Positions 17,552 to 26,723 of a stretch of 32,624 nt of DNA are shown here, one piece after another. The stretch covers positions 1-32,624 of the forward strand of contig JABIZD010000183.1 in assembly GCA_018666555.1 (NCBI GenBank), read 5' to 3'. A program made the position numbers and the translations under genes. Below the pieces are notes generated by a model. The model was not told the origin of the DNA. It saw only the letters and a program-made list of their open reading frames with translations, and ran no database searches. The stretch's first letter is position 1, and every line of letters starts with the position of its first letter. The DNA is from Gammaproteobacteria bacterium (GTDB taxonomy: Bacteria; Pseudomonadota; Gammaproteobacteria; Pseudomonadales; Azotimanducaceae).

Positions 17552-17578
17552 TACTCAAAAAGCCCTCGAAGAGGGCTT
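17552..17578 (-). terminator. Rho-independent terminator of mobA
   Basis: A perfect 8-bp stem AAGCCCTC (17560-17567) / GAGGGCTT (17571-17578) closes on a 3-base loop (TTC on the minus strand). On that strand it is followed at once by a T-run (TTTTGAG). It lies about 20 bp past the mobA stop. On the plus strand the hairpin is followed by ACTTTGTT, so weak bidirectional action that also ends adk transcription is possible. Confidence 0.8.
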
Positions 17579-17598
17579 ACTTTGTTATGGGCTTGAAT

Positions 17599-18171
17599 TT
17601 AAAGGTCAATTAATCGATTAATGTTTTTGAATGCATTTGTATCTTCTGACCAAATGAGCGTGAGCAGGTTGAGACTGTTCAGCCATTGCTTTACTGATCG
17701 GTGATTGTCGTCAAGGAATGCCTGGATAGAATGCAGTGCGCTGGTTTCGCAAACGAATAGACCGCATTGCAGGGCATGCTGGTCACGAAAGACTGCAGCA
17801 GACGATTTTTCAGGGGCGCTACACAGTTGTTTTTTCAATTGCTCTATGACTTCTGCGCTGATATCAGGCATATCGCAGGACATGACGATTGTATAAGGTG
17901 TTTCAATGTGAGGTGCGCAAGATACTAAACCAGCCAGGGGGCCAGAGTAGTCGGCAAAATTGTCAGCATAAACAGATAGGCCCATCGCTCTATATTCTTC
18001 TTGATTGCGATTGGCGCTGATGAGTATCCGTTGGCTTTGTGATTCAGCCACCGTGATCGCGTAGCGGATTAAGGGCTGACCTTTGTAAAGGGCAAGTCCT
18101 TTGTCGCAGCCGCCCATTCTTGAGGCCCTGCCGCCGGCCAGTATCACGGTGGTATATGAGTTCACGTCCAT
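17599..18171 (-). CDS. mobA: Molybdenum cofactor guanylyltransferase MobA
   Basis: Attaches GMP to molybdopterin to make the guanine-dinucleotide cofactor used by bacterial molybdoenzymes. The product shows the nucleotidyltransferase loop VILAGGRASRMGGCDKGL near the N-terminus, then GPLAGLVS and MSCDMPDIS (metal-binding CDxP). The frame can extend to a TTG at 18201 (200 residues). ATG 18171 is preferred because it gives an N-terminal length like E. coli MobA (190 against 194 residues overall). Neither start has a strong ribosome-binding site. It is divergent from the YoaA-type helicase gene and has its own terminator, so it is probably a single-gene unit. Confidence 0.9.
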   Translation of the reverse strand: MDVNSYTTVILAGGRASRMGGCDKGLALYKGQPLIRYAITVAESQSQRILISANRNQEEYRAMGLSVYADNFADYSGPLAGLVSCAPHIETPYTIVMSCDMPDISAEVIEQLKKQLCSAPEKSSAAVFRDQHALQCGLFVCETSALHSIQAFLDDNHRSVKQWLNSLNLLTLIWSEDTNAFKNINRLIDL

Positions 18172-18231
18172 CACAGAATTGTAAGCTATAAGTTCACTCA
18201 ATAAGGATAGAGACCTGATTGCAGAAGTAAA

Positions 18232-20151
18232 GTGGTGCAGATAGTGTCAGATCTTGCCGACCGATATTTTTCAGTCAGCGGCCTGCTATGCAGTCAACTG
18301 AATTCGTTCTCCTATCGACGCAGCCAATTAGAGTTGGCGCGAGTGATTGATGGTTTAATCAATAGCCACGAGAATGCGCTGCTTGAGGCAGCGACGGGCA
18401 CAGGAAAAACGCTTGCTTATCTGATTCCACTTCTGGAGAAGGGCGGGCGAACTATTATTTCTACAGGTACCCGCGCACTCCAAGATCAGCTTTATGAGAA
18501 GGACCTGCCACTCGCCATCAAACTTTCCAGTATCCACAAGCAGGTTGCTGTTCTTAAAGGCAGGTCGAACTATGTTTGTCCCTATAGGCTCAACAAAAAT
18601 ATAAGTGAAGAAAATCACTTTAAAAATCAAGATCTGGCGACTGAGCTTAAAGAGGTACAGGCTTGGTCGAGGCAGACCAAGACCGGTGACCTCAATGAGC
18701 TAGCTGATTTTTCCGGTAAGCCGGACCTTTTGTCTTTGATCACCAGTACCAGAGCTAATTGTCTGGCCAGAAGCTGTTCTTGGTATCATAGCTGCCCGGT
18801 CTATCGCTCTCGAGACAAGGCCATGCAGGCCGATATCGTGGTCGTAAATCACCACATACTTTGGGCGGATCTGGCGTTGAAGGATGATCAATTGGGCCAG
18901 TTACTTCCCCAGGCGAATCATATCATTGTTGATGAGGCGCATCAGGTACCGGATGTGGCCAGGCGTTTTTTTGGTAATAGTCTGAGCAGCTCGCAGCTGA
19001 TCGATGTGGCTATGCAACTGCGGAGGGAACTGGCCTCGCTAGGTGGAGATGATCCTGAGTTGGCCTCAGTGGTGTCCTGGATGTTACGGTCTATTCGAAC
19101 CTTGAGTGACCAATTTGACCTCATAGGAAGGCATCTCAAGCTGGCGGAGTGGATTACCGGGCCCGGCAGTGAGCTGATGGATGAACTCGAGGCTGCCTTG
19201 GCAAAATGTTTAAATGTGCTGGCAGCGAGGCTGGATCGAAGTCTTGTATTTAGGCATTGCTACGCTCGAGCCAGTGACATTTCAGATCATTTGATGATGA
19301 TTTCCTCAAATAAGTCTCTATCGGGTTCAGCGCACTGGCTTGAGTTTGATGAAAACGGTTTTCAGTTTAATAGTATGCCGAGTGATCTGGGAGAGGTGCT
19401 GTCTGCCTGTTACCAGAATTCGTCTGCCCAATGGCTTTTTGTTTCGGCGACACTGTCGGTAGATGGGTCATTCGAATTCATCAAAGATACACTTGGTGTG
19501 GGAGCAATTAAGGAATATCAGTTCGATAGCCCTTTTGATTTTGCTGTGCAGGCTGCGGGCTTCATTCCAACAGACTTGCCAGCTGTCAATTCGCCAGGGC
19601 ATTGCCTTGCGCTGATGCAGCACGCTACCCCTATGTTGTCTAAAAAGGCTTTACTGCTGTTCACTTCTTTTCGTGCGCTGGCTACTGCCAAGGAGTACCT
19701 TGAGACATTGCATTTACCACTGTTGCTGGCCCAGGGAGAGGGCCCTAAGAGTAGCTTGATTGATCAGTTTATGCGAGCCGAGCAAGCCGTGTTAGTGGCG
19801 ACTCAAAGCTTCTGGGAGGGGGTGGATTTTGCCGGCGCAAACCTTTGCTGCCTGTTAATTGATAAACTGCCTTTTGACAGCCCTGCAGACGCCAGGGTTG
19901 AAGCACTGGCCAGTACCTACTCAGCCAGGGGCAAAAATCCCTTCATGGATCTGCACTTACCAAGATGTGCCGTCAACTTGCGGCAGGGGTTTGGGCGGCT
20001 GATTCGACTTGAGTCAGATAGGGGCTTGTTTATTCTGGGTGATAGCAGGATAGTTGAGAAGCCCTATGGTAAGGCTTTGATCAACAGCCTGCCATCGATA
20101 GAATGGACACGTGATAAAGAGACTGCAATGAAGTTTTTTGAGGAAATATGA
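18232..20151 (+). CDS. yoaA: YoaA-type iron-sulfur DNA helicase (DinG/XPD family)
   Basis: Superfamily 2, 5'-3' DNA helicase of the DinG/YoaA group; E. coli YoaA acts with the clamp-loader subunit chi in repair of blocked replication. The 639-residue product has Walker A EAATGTGKT (52-60), the four cluster cysteines Cys116, Cys177, Cys182 and Cys188, the DEAH box VDEAHQVPD (from 233) and motif VI-like LRQGFGRLIR near the end. YoaA rather than DinG is chosen because the length (about 640) and the 4-bp ATGA overlap with tsaB match the E. coli yoaA-tsaB neighbourhood. The start is GTG 18232; GTG codons at 18235 and 18244 are alternatives. Confidence 0.9.
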   Translation: MVQIVSDLADRYFSVSGLLCSQLNSFSYRRSQLELARVIDGLINSHENALLEAATGTGKTLAYLIPLLEKGGRTIISTGTRALQDQLYEKDLPLAIKLSSIHKQVAVLKGRSNYVCPYRLNKNISEENHFKNQDLATELKEVQAWSRQTKTGDLNELADFSGKPDLLSLITSTRANCLARSCSWYHSCPVYRSRDKAMQADIVVVNHHILWADLALKDDQLGQLLPQANHIIVDEAHQVPDVARRFFGNSLSSSQLIDVAMQLRRELASLGGDDPELASVVSWMLRSIRTLSDQFDLIGRHLKLAEWITGPGSELMDELEAALAKCLNVLAARLDRSLVFRHCYARASDISDHLMMISSNKSLSGSAHWLEFDENGFQFNSMPSDLGEVLSACYQNSSAQWLFVSATLSVDGSFEFIKDTLGVGAIKEYQFDSPFDFAVQAAGFIPTDLPAVNSPGHCLALMQHATPMLSKKALLLFTSFRALATAKEYLETLHLPLLLAQGEGPKSSLIDQFMRAEQAVLVATQSFWEGVDFAGANLCCLLIDKLPFDSPADARVEALASTYSARGKNPFMDLHLPRCAVNLRQGFGRLIRLESDRGLFILGDSRIVEKPYGKALINSLPSIEWTRDKETAMKFFEEI

Positions 20152-20828
20152 ACTTACTCGCTATTGATACGTCGGCTTCGAGTATGACTCTGGGTGTCCG
20201 TACAGCATCTGAAGATGTTTATAGGGTGATTGATTCAGGCAGGAAGCATTCCCGAGATATTCTGCCCAATATACTGTCTATCCTGACAGAGTCCGGAATT
20301 GGCCTAAACCAACTGGATGGGTTGGCCTTTGCCAGGGGCCCCGGGTCATTTACAGGCTTGAGAATTGCTGTCGGAGTTGTACAAGGCATAGCCTACGGAT
20401 TATCGATTCCGGTAATACCTGTTTCTAACCTCGCTGCTATCGCTAGAAAGCTGGGCAGGGAAAAGGGTTGTGACAATGTGGTGGTTGCTTTGGCTGCCCG
20501 GGAACAAGAAGTTTATATGGGGGCTTATATGAATTGTACCGCTGTCTGCCCGGAATTAACGGGTGAGGAAGTAGTCGTAGAGCCAGCGAATTTTCCTGGG
20601 TTGCCGTCAGGTAGCTGGCATGGTGCAGGTAATAGGCAGGTGTTCTTTGCCGATTTGGCAACATTGAGCGGCTTTCGTTTTGAAACAATCTCGGAGGTGG
20701 CGCAGCCGAGCTCCCGGGATTTGTTGGATATGGCCACCCATCGTATGCGTGACTCCGACTATGTGGATGCATTAAATGCCAGGCCTGAGTATGTAAGACA
20801 CCAGGTAGCGAGTCCACCGAGCAAGTGA
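20148..20828 (+). CDS. tsaB: tRNA threonylcarbamoyladenosine synthesis protein TsaB
   Basis: Partner of TsaD and TsaE in making the universal t6A37 modification of ANN-decoding tRNAs. The 226-residue product starts MNLLAIDTSASSMTLGV and carries the ASKHA-fold signature FARGPGSFTGLRIAVGVVQG, as in E. coli TsaB (231). It lacks the metal-binding His pair of TsaD, as expected for the non-catalytic paralogue. Starts and stops overlap on both sides: ATGA with yoaA (20148-20151) and GTGA with rsmJ (20825-20828), so the three are probably translated together. Confidence 0.94.
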   Translation: MNLLAIDTSASSMTLGVRTASEDVYRVIDSGRKHSRDILPNILSILTESGIGLNQLDGLAFARGPGSFTGLRIAVGVVQGIAYGLSIPVIPVSNLAAIARKLGREKGCDNVVVALAAREQEVYMGAYMNCTAVCPELTGEEVVVEPANFPGLPSGSWHGAGNRQVFFADLATLSGFRFETISEVAQPSSRDLLDMATHRMRDSDYVDALNARPEYVRHQVASPPSK

Positions 20829-21478
20829 GCCAGTATCGAATCGAGCAAATAGATGATCGTTTGTCGCTGGTTGATTGCTGGGATGATTTCTCACCCTTGG
20901 CAGTTGATTTTGGGTCTTCTAGCATGCGTTATCGTCTAGAGCACCTCTCTGCTAAAAATGAAATGTTGATCAAAGCAGTCGGCGCAAACCGAACCTACAC
21001 TATATTGGATATGACGGCGGGTCTCGGTAAGGATGCTTTTATCCTGGCAGCCTTTGGCTGTGAAGTTTATCTAAAAGAACGCTCAAAGGTACTCTACCTG
21101 CTGCTTTCCGATGGCTTGCGACGAGCGAGCCAGAATCCTGATCTGCAGTCTATCGTCGCCCGAATGCACCTATTCTTTGGCGATTCGTGTGAGGGTCTTG
21201 AGGGTGTTGAGCGGTTTGATGCCGCCATGATCGACCCTATGTTCGCGGTGAAGAAAAAATCTGCGTTGGCGAGCGGTGAAATGCAGATATTGCAATCGTA
21301 TATTGGAGGAAATCTGACGCCAGAAAATCTGTTGTCTACTGCTTTTGATATGGGGATACCGCGGATAGCCGTGAAACGTGCTTTACGAGATACGACCACC
21401 TATTCTGATCGCTCGCCTGTTTATTCGTTAAAGGGAAGAAGCAGTCGATTCGATATTTTTATGCAGCAGGGTATTTGA
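20825..21478 (+). CDS. rsmJ: 16S rRNA (guanine-1516-N2)-methyltransferase RsmJ
   Basis: SAM-dependent methyltransferase of the RsmJ (YhiQ) family, which makes m2G1516 in 16S rRNA. The product shows the family's VDFxxxxMxxR motif (LAVDFGSSSMRYR, about 26-37), the SAM motif ILDMTAGLGKDAF (60-72), and IDPMFAVKKKSAL (136-148), matching E. coli DPMFPHKQKSAL. GTG 20825 is used because no better start lies after the in-frame stop at 20786-20788. This gives 217 residues, about 30 fewer than E. coli, all missing from the N-terminus before VDF. The last 51 bp overlap the convergent plsB gene. Confidence 0.87.
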   Translation: MSQYRIEQIDDRLSLVDCWDDFSPLAVDFGSSSMRYRLEHLSAKNEMLIKAVGANRTYTILDMTAGLGKDAFILAAFGCEVYLKERSKVLYLLLSDGLRRASQNPDLQSIVARMHLFFGDSCEGLEGVERFDAAMIDPMFAVKKKSALASGEMQILQSYIGGNLTPENLLSTAFDMGIPRIAVKRALRDTTTYSDRSPVYSLKGRSSRFDIFMQQGI

Positions 21479-23872
21479 GCAGCTTGCTACGGTGGCGATG
21501 ACATCTGCTGACAATAGACTGGCCAGGAATTTTTGCAGGTTGTGAACTTCCGCGCTATCCGTCGAATGTCCAGAATCCAACCAGCCTTGCTCAACTAACT
21601 CCTTCAGGAAACCATTAAAAGGGGTGGTGGTAATGGTTTCCGCAGGTACGCTATTCAGGGTCTCGAATACCTGCTGGTAAATGCTCAAGGCGGTATTTTC
21701 TATTTCAACCTGACTGGGGAGGTTGGATTCTAATAAATAGCAGACAATGTAGTAACGAATCAGGAACGGGCTAACGGCATCACCCAGATCATATAAGCCT
21801 AGATATGTCTCGATGGGGTGCTGCTGTACATTCAGTTGGTTCTGTTGACGGATAAGTAAATTTTCTGCTTCTAAAGTGGACAGCAACCGATCAACTGCGG
21901 TACGTGTCGACAACGGGTTATTCTTGATGAGTAGTTCATTAGTAATAAAAGGCAGAACCAGGTTAACTTCATCGATTAGATTTTGGTAACCGATGTCGTT
22001 TCGGTGCCTGAGGATTCGTGCTACCAGGCTTGGGATTGCGAACAAATGAATGACGTTGTTGTAATAGTATCTTAGTTCGACGTGGTTGCCAGGGTCAGCT
22101 TTTATGATTGTCCCGGCTGCGGAGGTAGATTTTTCCAGGCCGGTGATGCGAAGGGCATTTTCGATAATGTCCTCGGCTGCTTGGTCCAATAAAGAGGTTT
22201 TTAGCTGGTTGTCACTGACTCTCAGCAGGAAGGTAATTTGGGATTCAAGTCTACCCATCTCGATGGCATTTCTCAGCGTGCATAAAATGGCGAAGGCCGT
22301 GATATTGACGGTGTTAAGAACCGCTGCGTCGTTGATTCTTTGGCTCAGCTCATGAGCTAAACTGATACTGGTTTTTCGTTGCATATCCTCAGGTAAGTGG
22401 GTGTGCCAGTCAGGCGCCAGTTCACTGAGGTAGGCGCGCAGGTTTAAGGGCTCCCCAAAGCTGACCGCAACCTGACCAAAGTCTTGTTTTAGCAGTTTAA
22501 GCGTCGTAAGCAAGCCACCCAGGGTTTCTTTACTCTTTTTTCTGCCGGCAAGCTCTCCTATATAACTATTAATTTCCATCACCTTCTCATAGCTGAAGTA
22601 GACGGGCATAAACGTTAATTCTTTAGTGTTATCTTTATAATAACCATTCAGGGTCATGCTGATCATGCCGATTCTCGGATTAAGCATGCTGCCTGTTCTG
22701 CTCCGGCCTCCTTCAATGAAGTATTCAATGGAATGGCCTTTACTGAGCATTAAATGCAGGTACTCATCGAAAACAGCTTTGTAGAGTAGATCTTCCTTGA
22801 AAGTACGCCGCATAAAGAAAGCTCCGCCTCTTCTAAGCAACGAGCCGACCAGGGGTAGGTTGAGATTCACGCCTGCGGCGATGTGAGGCGGTGTCAGGCC
22901 ATTGTGATATAAGACGTAGGATAGTAGTAGGTAATCAATATGACTGCGGTGACAGGGTACGTAGACGACTTCAGAGGTTAGTGCCGCTGCTTTAGCGCGA
23001 TCAAGATTATAAAGCTCTATGCCCTCATAGAGTTTGTGCCATAGCCAGGATAAGAATACTTCGAAAAACCGAATAACCCGATAGGACTGATCTGAGGCAA
23101 TTTCACGGGCATATTTCTCGGCCCTTTTTGCTGTGTCTGTTTGTGGTTCCTGATCAATTATAGACGCATCAATGACGGCTGCCTTGACTCGGTCGCTATC
23201 GACGATAGTTTTCAGGAGAGTTCTTCGATGAGAAAGGTCTGGCCCTAATATAGCTTGTCGTTGTTGGGTAAAGTGTGTTCTTAGCTTGCGATGCAGATGT
23301 CGTGCTGATAACGCTGGATTATCCTGGGCGCGGATAATAGAAAGCAGATCAATGGGTTCTCCAAATTCGACTAAAAGGTGTTTTGGGACCAGTAGCAGTG
23401 CCAGAATTTTCCTGATTCGGGAGGTGGTTGACCAGTTATCTGAGAGCATCAGCTTCAGCCAGGATTTTTCTTTGTCAGGTTGATGTCCCCAAAAAAGCGA
23501 GACTGGAACGACTTTGATGGGCTGGGTTCGTTGCCGTTGTCTTGATAACAATCGTTCCAGTCTCGGGCTGAAGTTCTTTGCAGTTTTGCGTCCCGTTATA
23601 CCGGTTGCATGTCGCAAAAAGAAAAATGATCTGGCCTCAGGCAGGCCCGCCATGGCTGCCCGGGGAAGTGGTAGGTCGCCCTGTTCACAGGCTATCTCCG
23701 TAACCATGAGGTCTGCGATGGACTGATAGTCCATGACATAACAGACCTTATCATCAGCCTGAAGATCAAGCTGGTGCAACGAGTTCCGAATGAAAGTTGG
23801 CGATAACCAGAATTTTAAAAACGATTTGGTAAGATTAAACTGCTGTTCTCTGAAGCGATTATAAATTGCCAT
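21428..23872 (-). CDS. plsB: Glycerol-3-phosphate 1-O-acyltransferase PlsB
   Basis: Inner-membrane enzyme that acylates the sn-1 position of glycerol-3-phosphate, the first step of phospholipid synthesis. The acyltransferase motifs are HRSHIDYLLL (HX4D, His308 and Asp313), GAFFMRRTF, YFIEGGRSRTG and FMPVYFSYEKV. The frame extends to a TTG at 23923, but ATG 23872 is chosen. It gives 814 residues against 807 in E. coli and puts the HX4D histidine two residues from the E. coli position (306). The start then overlaps the gspD stop by 14 bp, which suggests coupled translation. The 3' end overlaps the convergent rsmJ gene. Confidence 0.95.
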   Translation of the reverse strand: MAIYNRFREQQFNLTKSFLKFWLSPTFIRNSLHQLDLQADDKVCYVMDYQSIADLMVTEIACEQGDLPLPRAAMAGLPEARSFFFLRHATGITGRKTAKNFSPRLERLLSRQRQRTQPIKVVPVSLFWGHQPDKEKSWLKLMLSDNWSTTSRIRKILALLLVPKHLLVEFGEPIDLLSIIRAQDNPALSARHLHRKLRTHFTQQRQAILGPDLSHRRTLLKTIVDSDRVKAAVIDASIIDQEPQTDTAKRAEKYAREIASDQSYRVIRFFEVFLSWLWHKLYEGIELYNLDRAKAAALTSEVVYVPCHRSHIDYLLLSYVLYHNGLTPPHIAAGVNLNLPLVGSLLRRGGAFFMRRTFKEDLLYKAVFDEYLHLMLSKGHSIEYFIEGGRSRTGSMLNPRIGMISMTLNGYYKDNTKELTFMPVYFSYEKVMEINSYIGELAGRKKSKETLGGLLTTLKLLKQDFGQVAVSFGEPLNLRAYLSELAPDWHTHLPEDMQRKTSISLAHELSQRINDAAVLNTVNITAFAILCTLRNAIEMGRLESQITFLLRVSDNQLKTSLLDQAAEDIIENALRITGLEKSTSAAGTIIKADPGNHVELRYYYNNVIHLFAIPSLVARILRHRNDIGYQNLIDEVNLVLPFITNELLIKNNPLSTRTAVDRLLSTLEAENLLIRQQNQLNVQQHPIETYLGLYDLGDAVSPFLIRYYIVCYLLESNLPSQVEIENTALSIYQQVFETLNSVPAETITTTPFNGFLKELVEQGWLDSGHSTDSAEVHNLQKFLASLLSADVIATVASCSNTLLHKNIESTASSL

Positions 23873-25736
23873 CGAAGAGTTCTGATATATTTTCAGACGT
23901 GGCGCCTGTACCCTCGATTTCAATTTGGTAGACCCGGTTATATTTCCGTTCTGAAACCGTCGCTATATCTTCTTTAGTGGCTAAAACAGTGGGTCGCAGG
24001 AAAACCAGCAGGTTCTGCTTTTCGATACTCGAGGTTCTACTCCTGAAAAGCATCCCTAATATGGGGATGCTGCCCAGTAAAGGCACTCTTGATTCACCGT
24101 TGGTCTCCTTATCGCGCATTAGGCCACCGAGGATAATGACTTCTCCATTGTCAACGAGAATAGTGGTATCGATGGTTCTTTTGTTGGTGATCAGGTCTGC
24201 AGCGGCGTCTGAACCTATATCCCGCAGGCTGGAAGCATCAACCTCAGAGACTTCCTGATGGATGGTGAGTCGCACCAGGTTGTCGTTGTTGATGTGCGGC
24301 GTAACTTGCAGAGTCAAGCCAACGTCTTCTCTTTGAATGGTGGTGAAGGGATTAGTAGTTCCTTGGCTTCCTGAGACAGTTGAGCCAGTTCTGAACGGCA
24401 CATTCTGCCCAACTACGATTTTTGCCTCTTCGTTATCCATGGTAGTGATACTCGGTGTGGACAACAGATTGACATCGCTATTCGCGGCCAGCGCCTTAAC
24501 TATAAAAGCAAAGCTTGGGCCGGTCGTACTGACTCGTCCTCCAGCGATTAGTGGCGAGTCGCCCAGTGAAGTCATTGGCGCGGTGTTCGTTGCCAGACCC
24601 TGAAGAACCTGCGCGAGAGTACCACCAGGTGCAGTTAAACCGATAGGGGTGTTTCCACTGGTGTTATCGCCGATGGCAAGTTCGCTGCCCAGTTGCTGGC
24701 TGAAGTCTGTAGTCACTTCTACAATAGCGGCTTCTATGAGCACCTGCATGCGCCGGACGTCAAGACTATCAACAATATCCATGATATCAATCATGGTCGC
24801 AGGGTCTGCCCGGATTATAAGCGCATTGATAGCTTCATCTGCCTGGACACTGACTTCGACCATGGCAGAGGATTCGCTGTCGTTAGTATTGCTGGCAATA
24901 TTAGTCAGGATTTCTGCCAGTTTTGTGGCATCTGCATGGGCAAGGCGAATGACCTTGATGGTGCCAGAGCGATTCGCTGGGACATCCAACTGACTGATCA
25001 GTGCCTTAACTTTGGCTAGCGTGTATCGTTCTCCCTTGAGGACAAGACTGTTGGTTCTTTCACTGGCCACTATCGTAATACGGTTGGGTCCCTTGGCGCT
25101 TTTACCGATTTGCTCCGGTGCTAACTGCTCAAGTAAAGTGACAATGTCTTCTACCCAGGCTTCTTTAAGATCGATGATAGCCACTTCCAGGTTATCAGCA
25201 ACATCGACACGATTGATTATTTCTACTAAGCGACTGATATTTGAGGCGTGATCGCTGATGATGAGGACGTTTGGGTCAATTAACCCTGCAATGTGCCCAT
25301 ATTGGGGGATTAAAGGCCTGAGTACTTTAACCATTTCTTGAGAGGCCGCATTGCGTATTGGTATGACGCGGGTTACCAGCTCCTGGGAAATCAGATCCTC
25401 AATGAAATCGTTCGGATTACCACTTTGTTTGGCTAGTACGGTCTGGACAATTTTTGTAATGCCATTGGCGCTCACAGCAGCAAAACCATGTACCTGCAAT
25501 ACGCTCAGGAAGAGCTCGTAAACGGCCTCCTGACCCATGGCCGTGTTTGAAACCACGGTAACATTACCTTTAACTCTGGGGTCAATAATAAAACTTTTAC
25601 CGGTAATGGCTGAGACCTGAGTAACGAATTCCCTGATATCTGCATTTTTAAGATTGATGCGCCAACTGTCCTGAGCAAAGGCAGGATTTGCGGAAAAAGC
25701 GAACAGGATCAGAACGGCTGTGAAAATTACTCTCAT
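23859..25736 (-). CDS. gspD: Type II secretion outer-membrane secretin GspD
   Basis: Forms the outer-membrane pore through which folded proteins leave the periplasm. The 625-residue protein has a signal peptide (1-21, cleavage after AFA). Periplasmic N domains begin at SWRINLKNADIREFVTQVS, and N1-N3 repeats include GLIDPNVLIISDHASNI. The C-terminal secretin domain carries EDVGLTLQVTPHIN and VPLLGSIPILGMLF. It follows gspC (51 bp) and gspN, but none of the other general-secretion genes is in the window. Its end overlaps the plsB start. Confidence 0.94.
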   Translation of the reverse strand: MRVIFTAVLILFAFSANPAFAQDSWRINLKNADIREFVTQVSAITGKSFIIDPRVKGNVTVVSNTAMGQEAVYELFLSVLQVHGFAAVSANGITKIVQTVLAKQSGNPNDFIEDLISQELVTRVIPIRNAASQEMVKVLRPLIPQYGHIAGLIDPNVLIISDHASNISRLVEIINRVDVADNLEVAIIDLKEAWVEDIVTLLEQLAPEQIGKSAKGPNRITIVASERTNSLVLKGERYTLAKVKALISQLDVPANRSGTIKVIRLAHADATKLAEILTNIASNTNDSESSAMVEVSVQADEAINALIIRADPATMIDIMDIVDSLDVRRMQVLIEAAIVEVTTDFSQQLGSELAIGDNTSGNTPIGLTAPGGTLAQVLQGLATNTAPMTSLGDSPLIAGGRVSTTGPSFAFIVKALAANSDVNLLSTPSITTMDNEEAKIVVGQNVPFRTGSTVSGSQGTTNPFTTIQREDVGLTLQVTPHINNDNLVRLTIHQEVSEVDASSLRDIGSDAAADLITNKRTIDTTILVDNGEVIILGGLMRDKETNGESRVPLLGSIPILGMLFRSRTSSIEKQNLLVFLRPTVLATKEDIATVSERKYNRVYQIEIEGTGATSENISELFDGNL

Positions 25737-25787
25737 GGTTTACTTTTTCTGCTTTTTTCAATTTAAAGTTTACTGGAATAGATGACG

Positions 25788-26696
25788 TTAGGGTATGGGA
25801 ATCGTCAGAAAAAATCGCCTTCCGCCCCTTTGGACTTCTACCCGAACACGTCCTGCAGCCATTGCCTGGTCAACTAATCTTGAATCATTCATGGCAACAC
25901 CGACGGCTAACCCATTGACTGATATCACCACGTCACCACCCTGCAGGCCAGCTTGGGTCAAAGCTGCTCCAGCGCTGCCACTGCCTACTTTATAACCATT
26001 TGCGCTTTCTTTGGAGACTGGCGACATCCCTATCTCTCTGAGTAGTTCGTCCGGGTTTGATTTTAGTCGGCTTTTGTTCTGTTCGAGGTATTCTCTCAGT
26101 GAGTTGTCCTGGCTCTCTGGATTGGTTAGCAGTGGACTGGCAATGTTTCTGGGGTTTCGCTTGGCTGACTGGTTCTGGTTGGGTTCAGCGGAGCTATTCG
26201 CATCACCGGATTCAAATGTGACTTTGGCAAGGAGGAACATGAGTTTTTCAAGCCGGCTGCCTCTGCGTAGGAGTATGTGATCGGCACGAACAGCATGCAG
26301 GTAGGCATTACCAGGTAGTTTGTCACCGACCTGAAATAGCTTCCCAGGTTTGTTTTTTTCCGCAATGATCGCACTGGAGGCAGTCGGGTCTTCACTAATA
26401 AAAACACCCTGGAGCTCAAGGTTCAGGCGAGTCTCGGGTGCTTCCTGAAGGCTAGGGCTCGCCGCTCTTGTCACCTCTCCAAACAGATTTAATCGCCGCA
26501 ATTGCAGGATATTTGTATCCTGATTTGCAGTAATACTGGTGGGGGCCTGATTAACCGTCTGAGTGATTAATGCATCGTCAAGGAAGAACGAAACACTTCT
26601 TGCTATGGAGAAAGACGTAAAAATAACCAGTCCAGCTATGAGTGTTAGCCCGACTGATTTCTGATACTGGTGCAGGACATTTAACAGTGTGAACAT
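25788..26696 (-). CDS. gspC: Type II secretion inner-membrane protein GspC
   Basis: Links the inner-membrane platform to the secretin through its periplasmic homology region. The 302-residue product has a short cytoplasmic N-terminus, one membrane helix (about 15-36), and a homology region (about 65-155, LRRLNLFGEV, LNLELQGVFISED, AIIAEKNKPGKLFQVGDKLPGNAYL). A Ser/Asn-rich linker follows, then a C-terminal PDZ domain (about 208-302, with GLQGGDVVISVNGLAV). AGGAGA lies 11 bases before the ATG. The following gspD supports the call. Confidence 0.92.
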   Translation of the reverse strand: MFTLLNVLHQYQKSVGLTLIAGLVIFTSFSIARSVSFFLDDALITQTVNQAPTSITANQDTNILQLRRLNLFGEVTRAASPSLQEAPETRLNLELQGVFISEDPTASSAIIAEKNKPGKLFQVGDKLPGNAYLHAVRADHILLRRGSRLEKLMFLLAKVTFESGDANSSAEPNQNQSAKRNPRNIASPLLTNPESQDNSLREYLEQNKSRLKSNPDELLREIGMSPVSKESANGYKVGSGSAGAALTQAGLQGGDVVISVNGLAVGVAMNDSRLVDQAMAAGRVRVEVQRGGRRFFLTIPIP

Positions 26697-26723
26697 GGGT
26701 TACCGATTCTCCTATTGCAGAGG

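Noticed and set aside
17442-17621. Open 59-codon frame on the plus strand starting at TTG in the adk-mobA spacer
   Set aside because: No ribosome-binding site or recognisable motif. It runs through the mobA terminator hairpin and into the mobA coding end, so it is most likely chance.
23873-23923. Longer PlsB starting at TTG 23923
   Set aside because: It would extend deep into gspD, uses a rare codon without a ribosome-binding site, and exceeds the family's N-terminal length.
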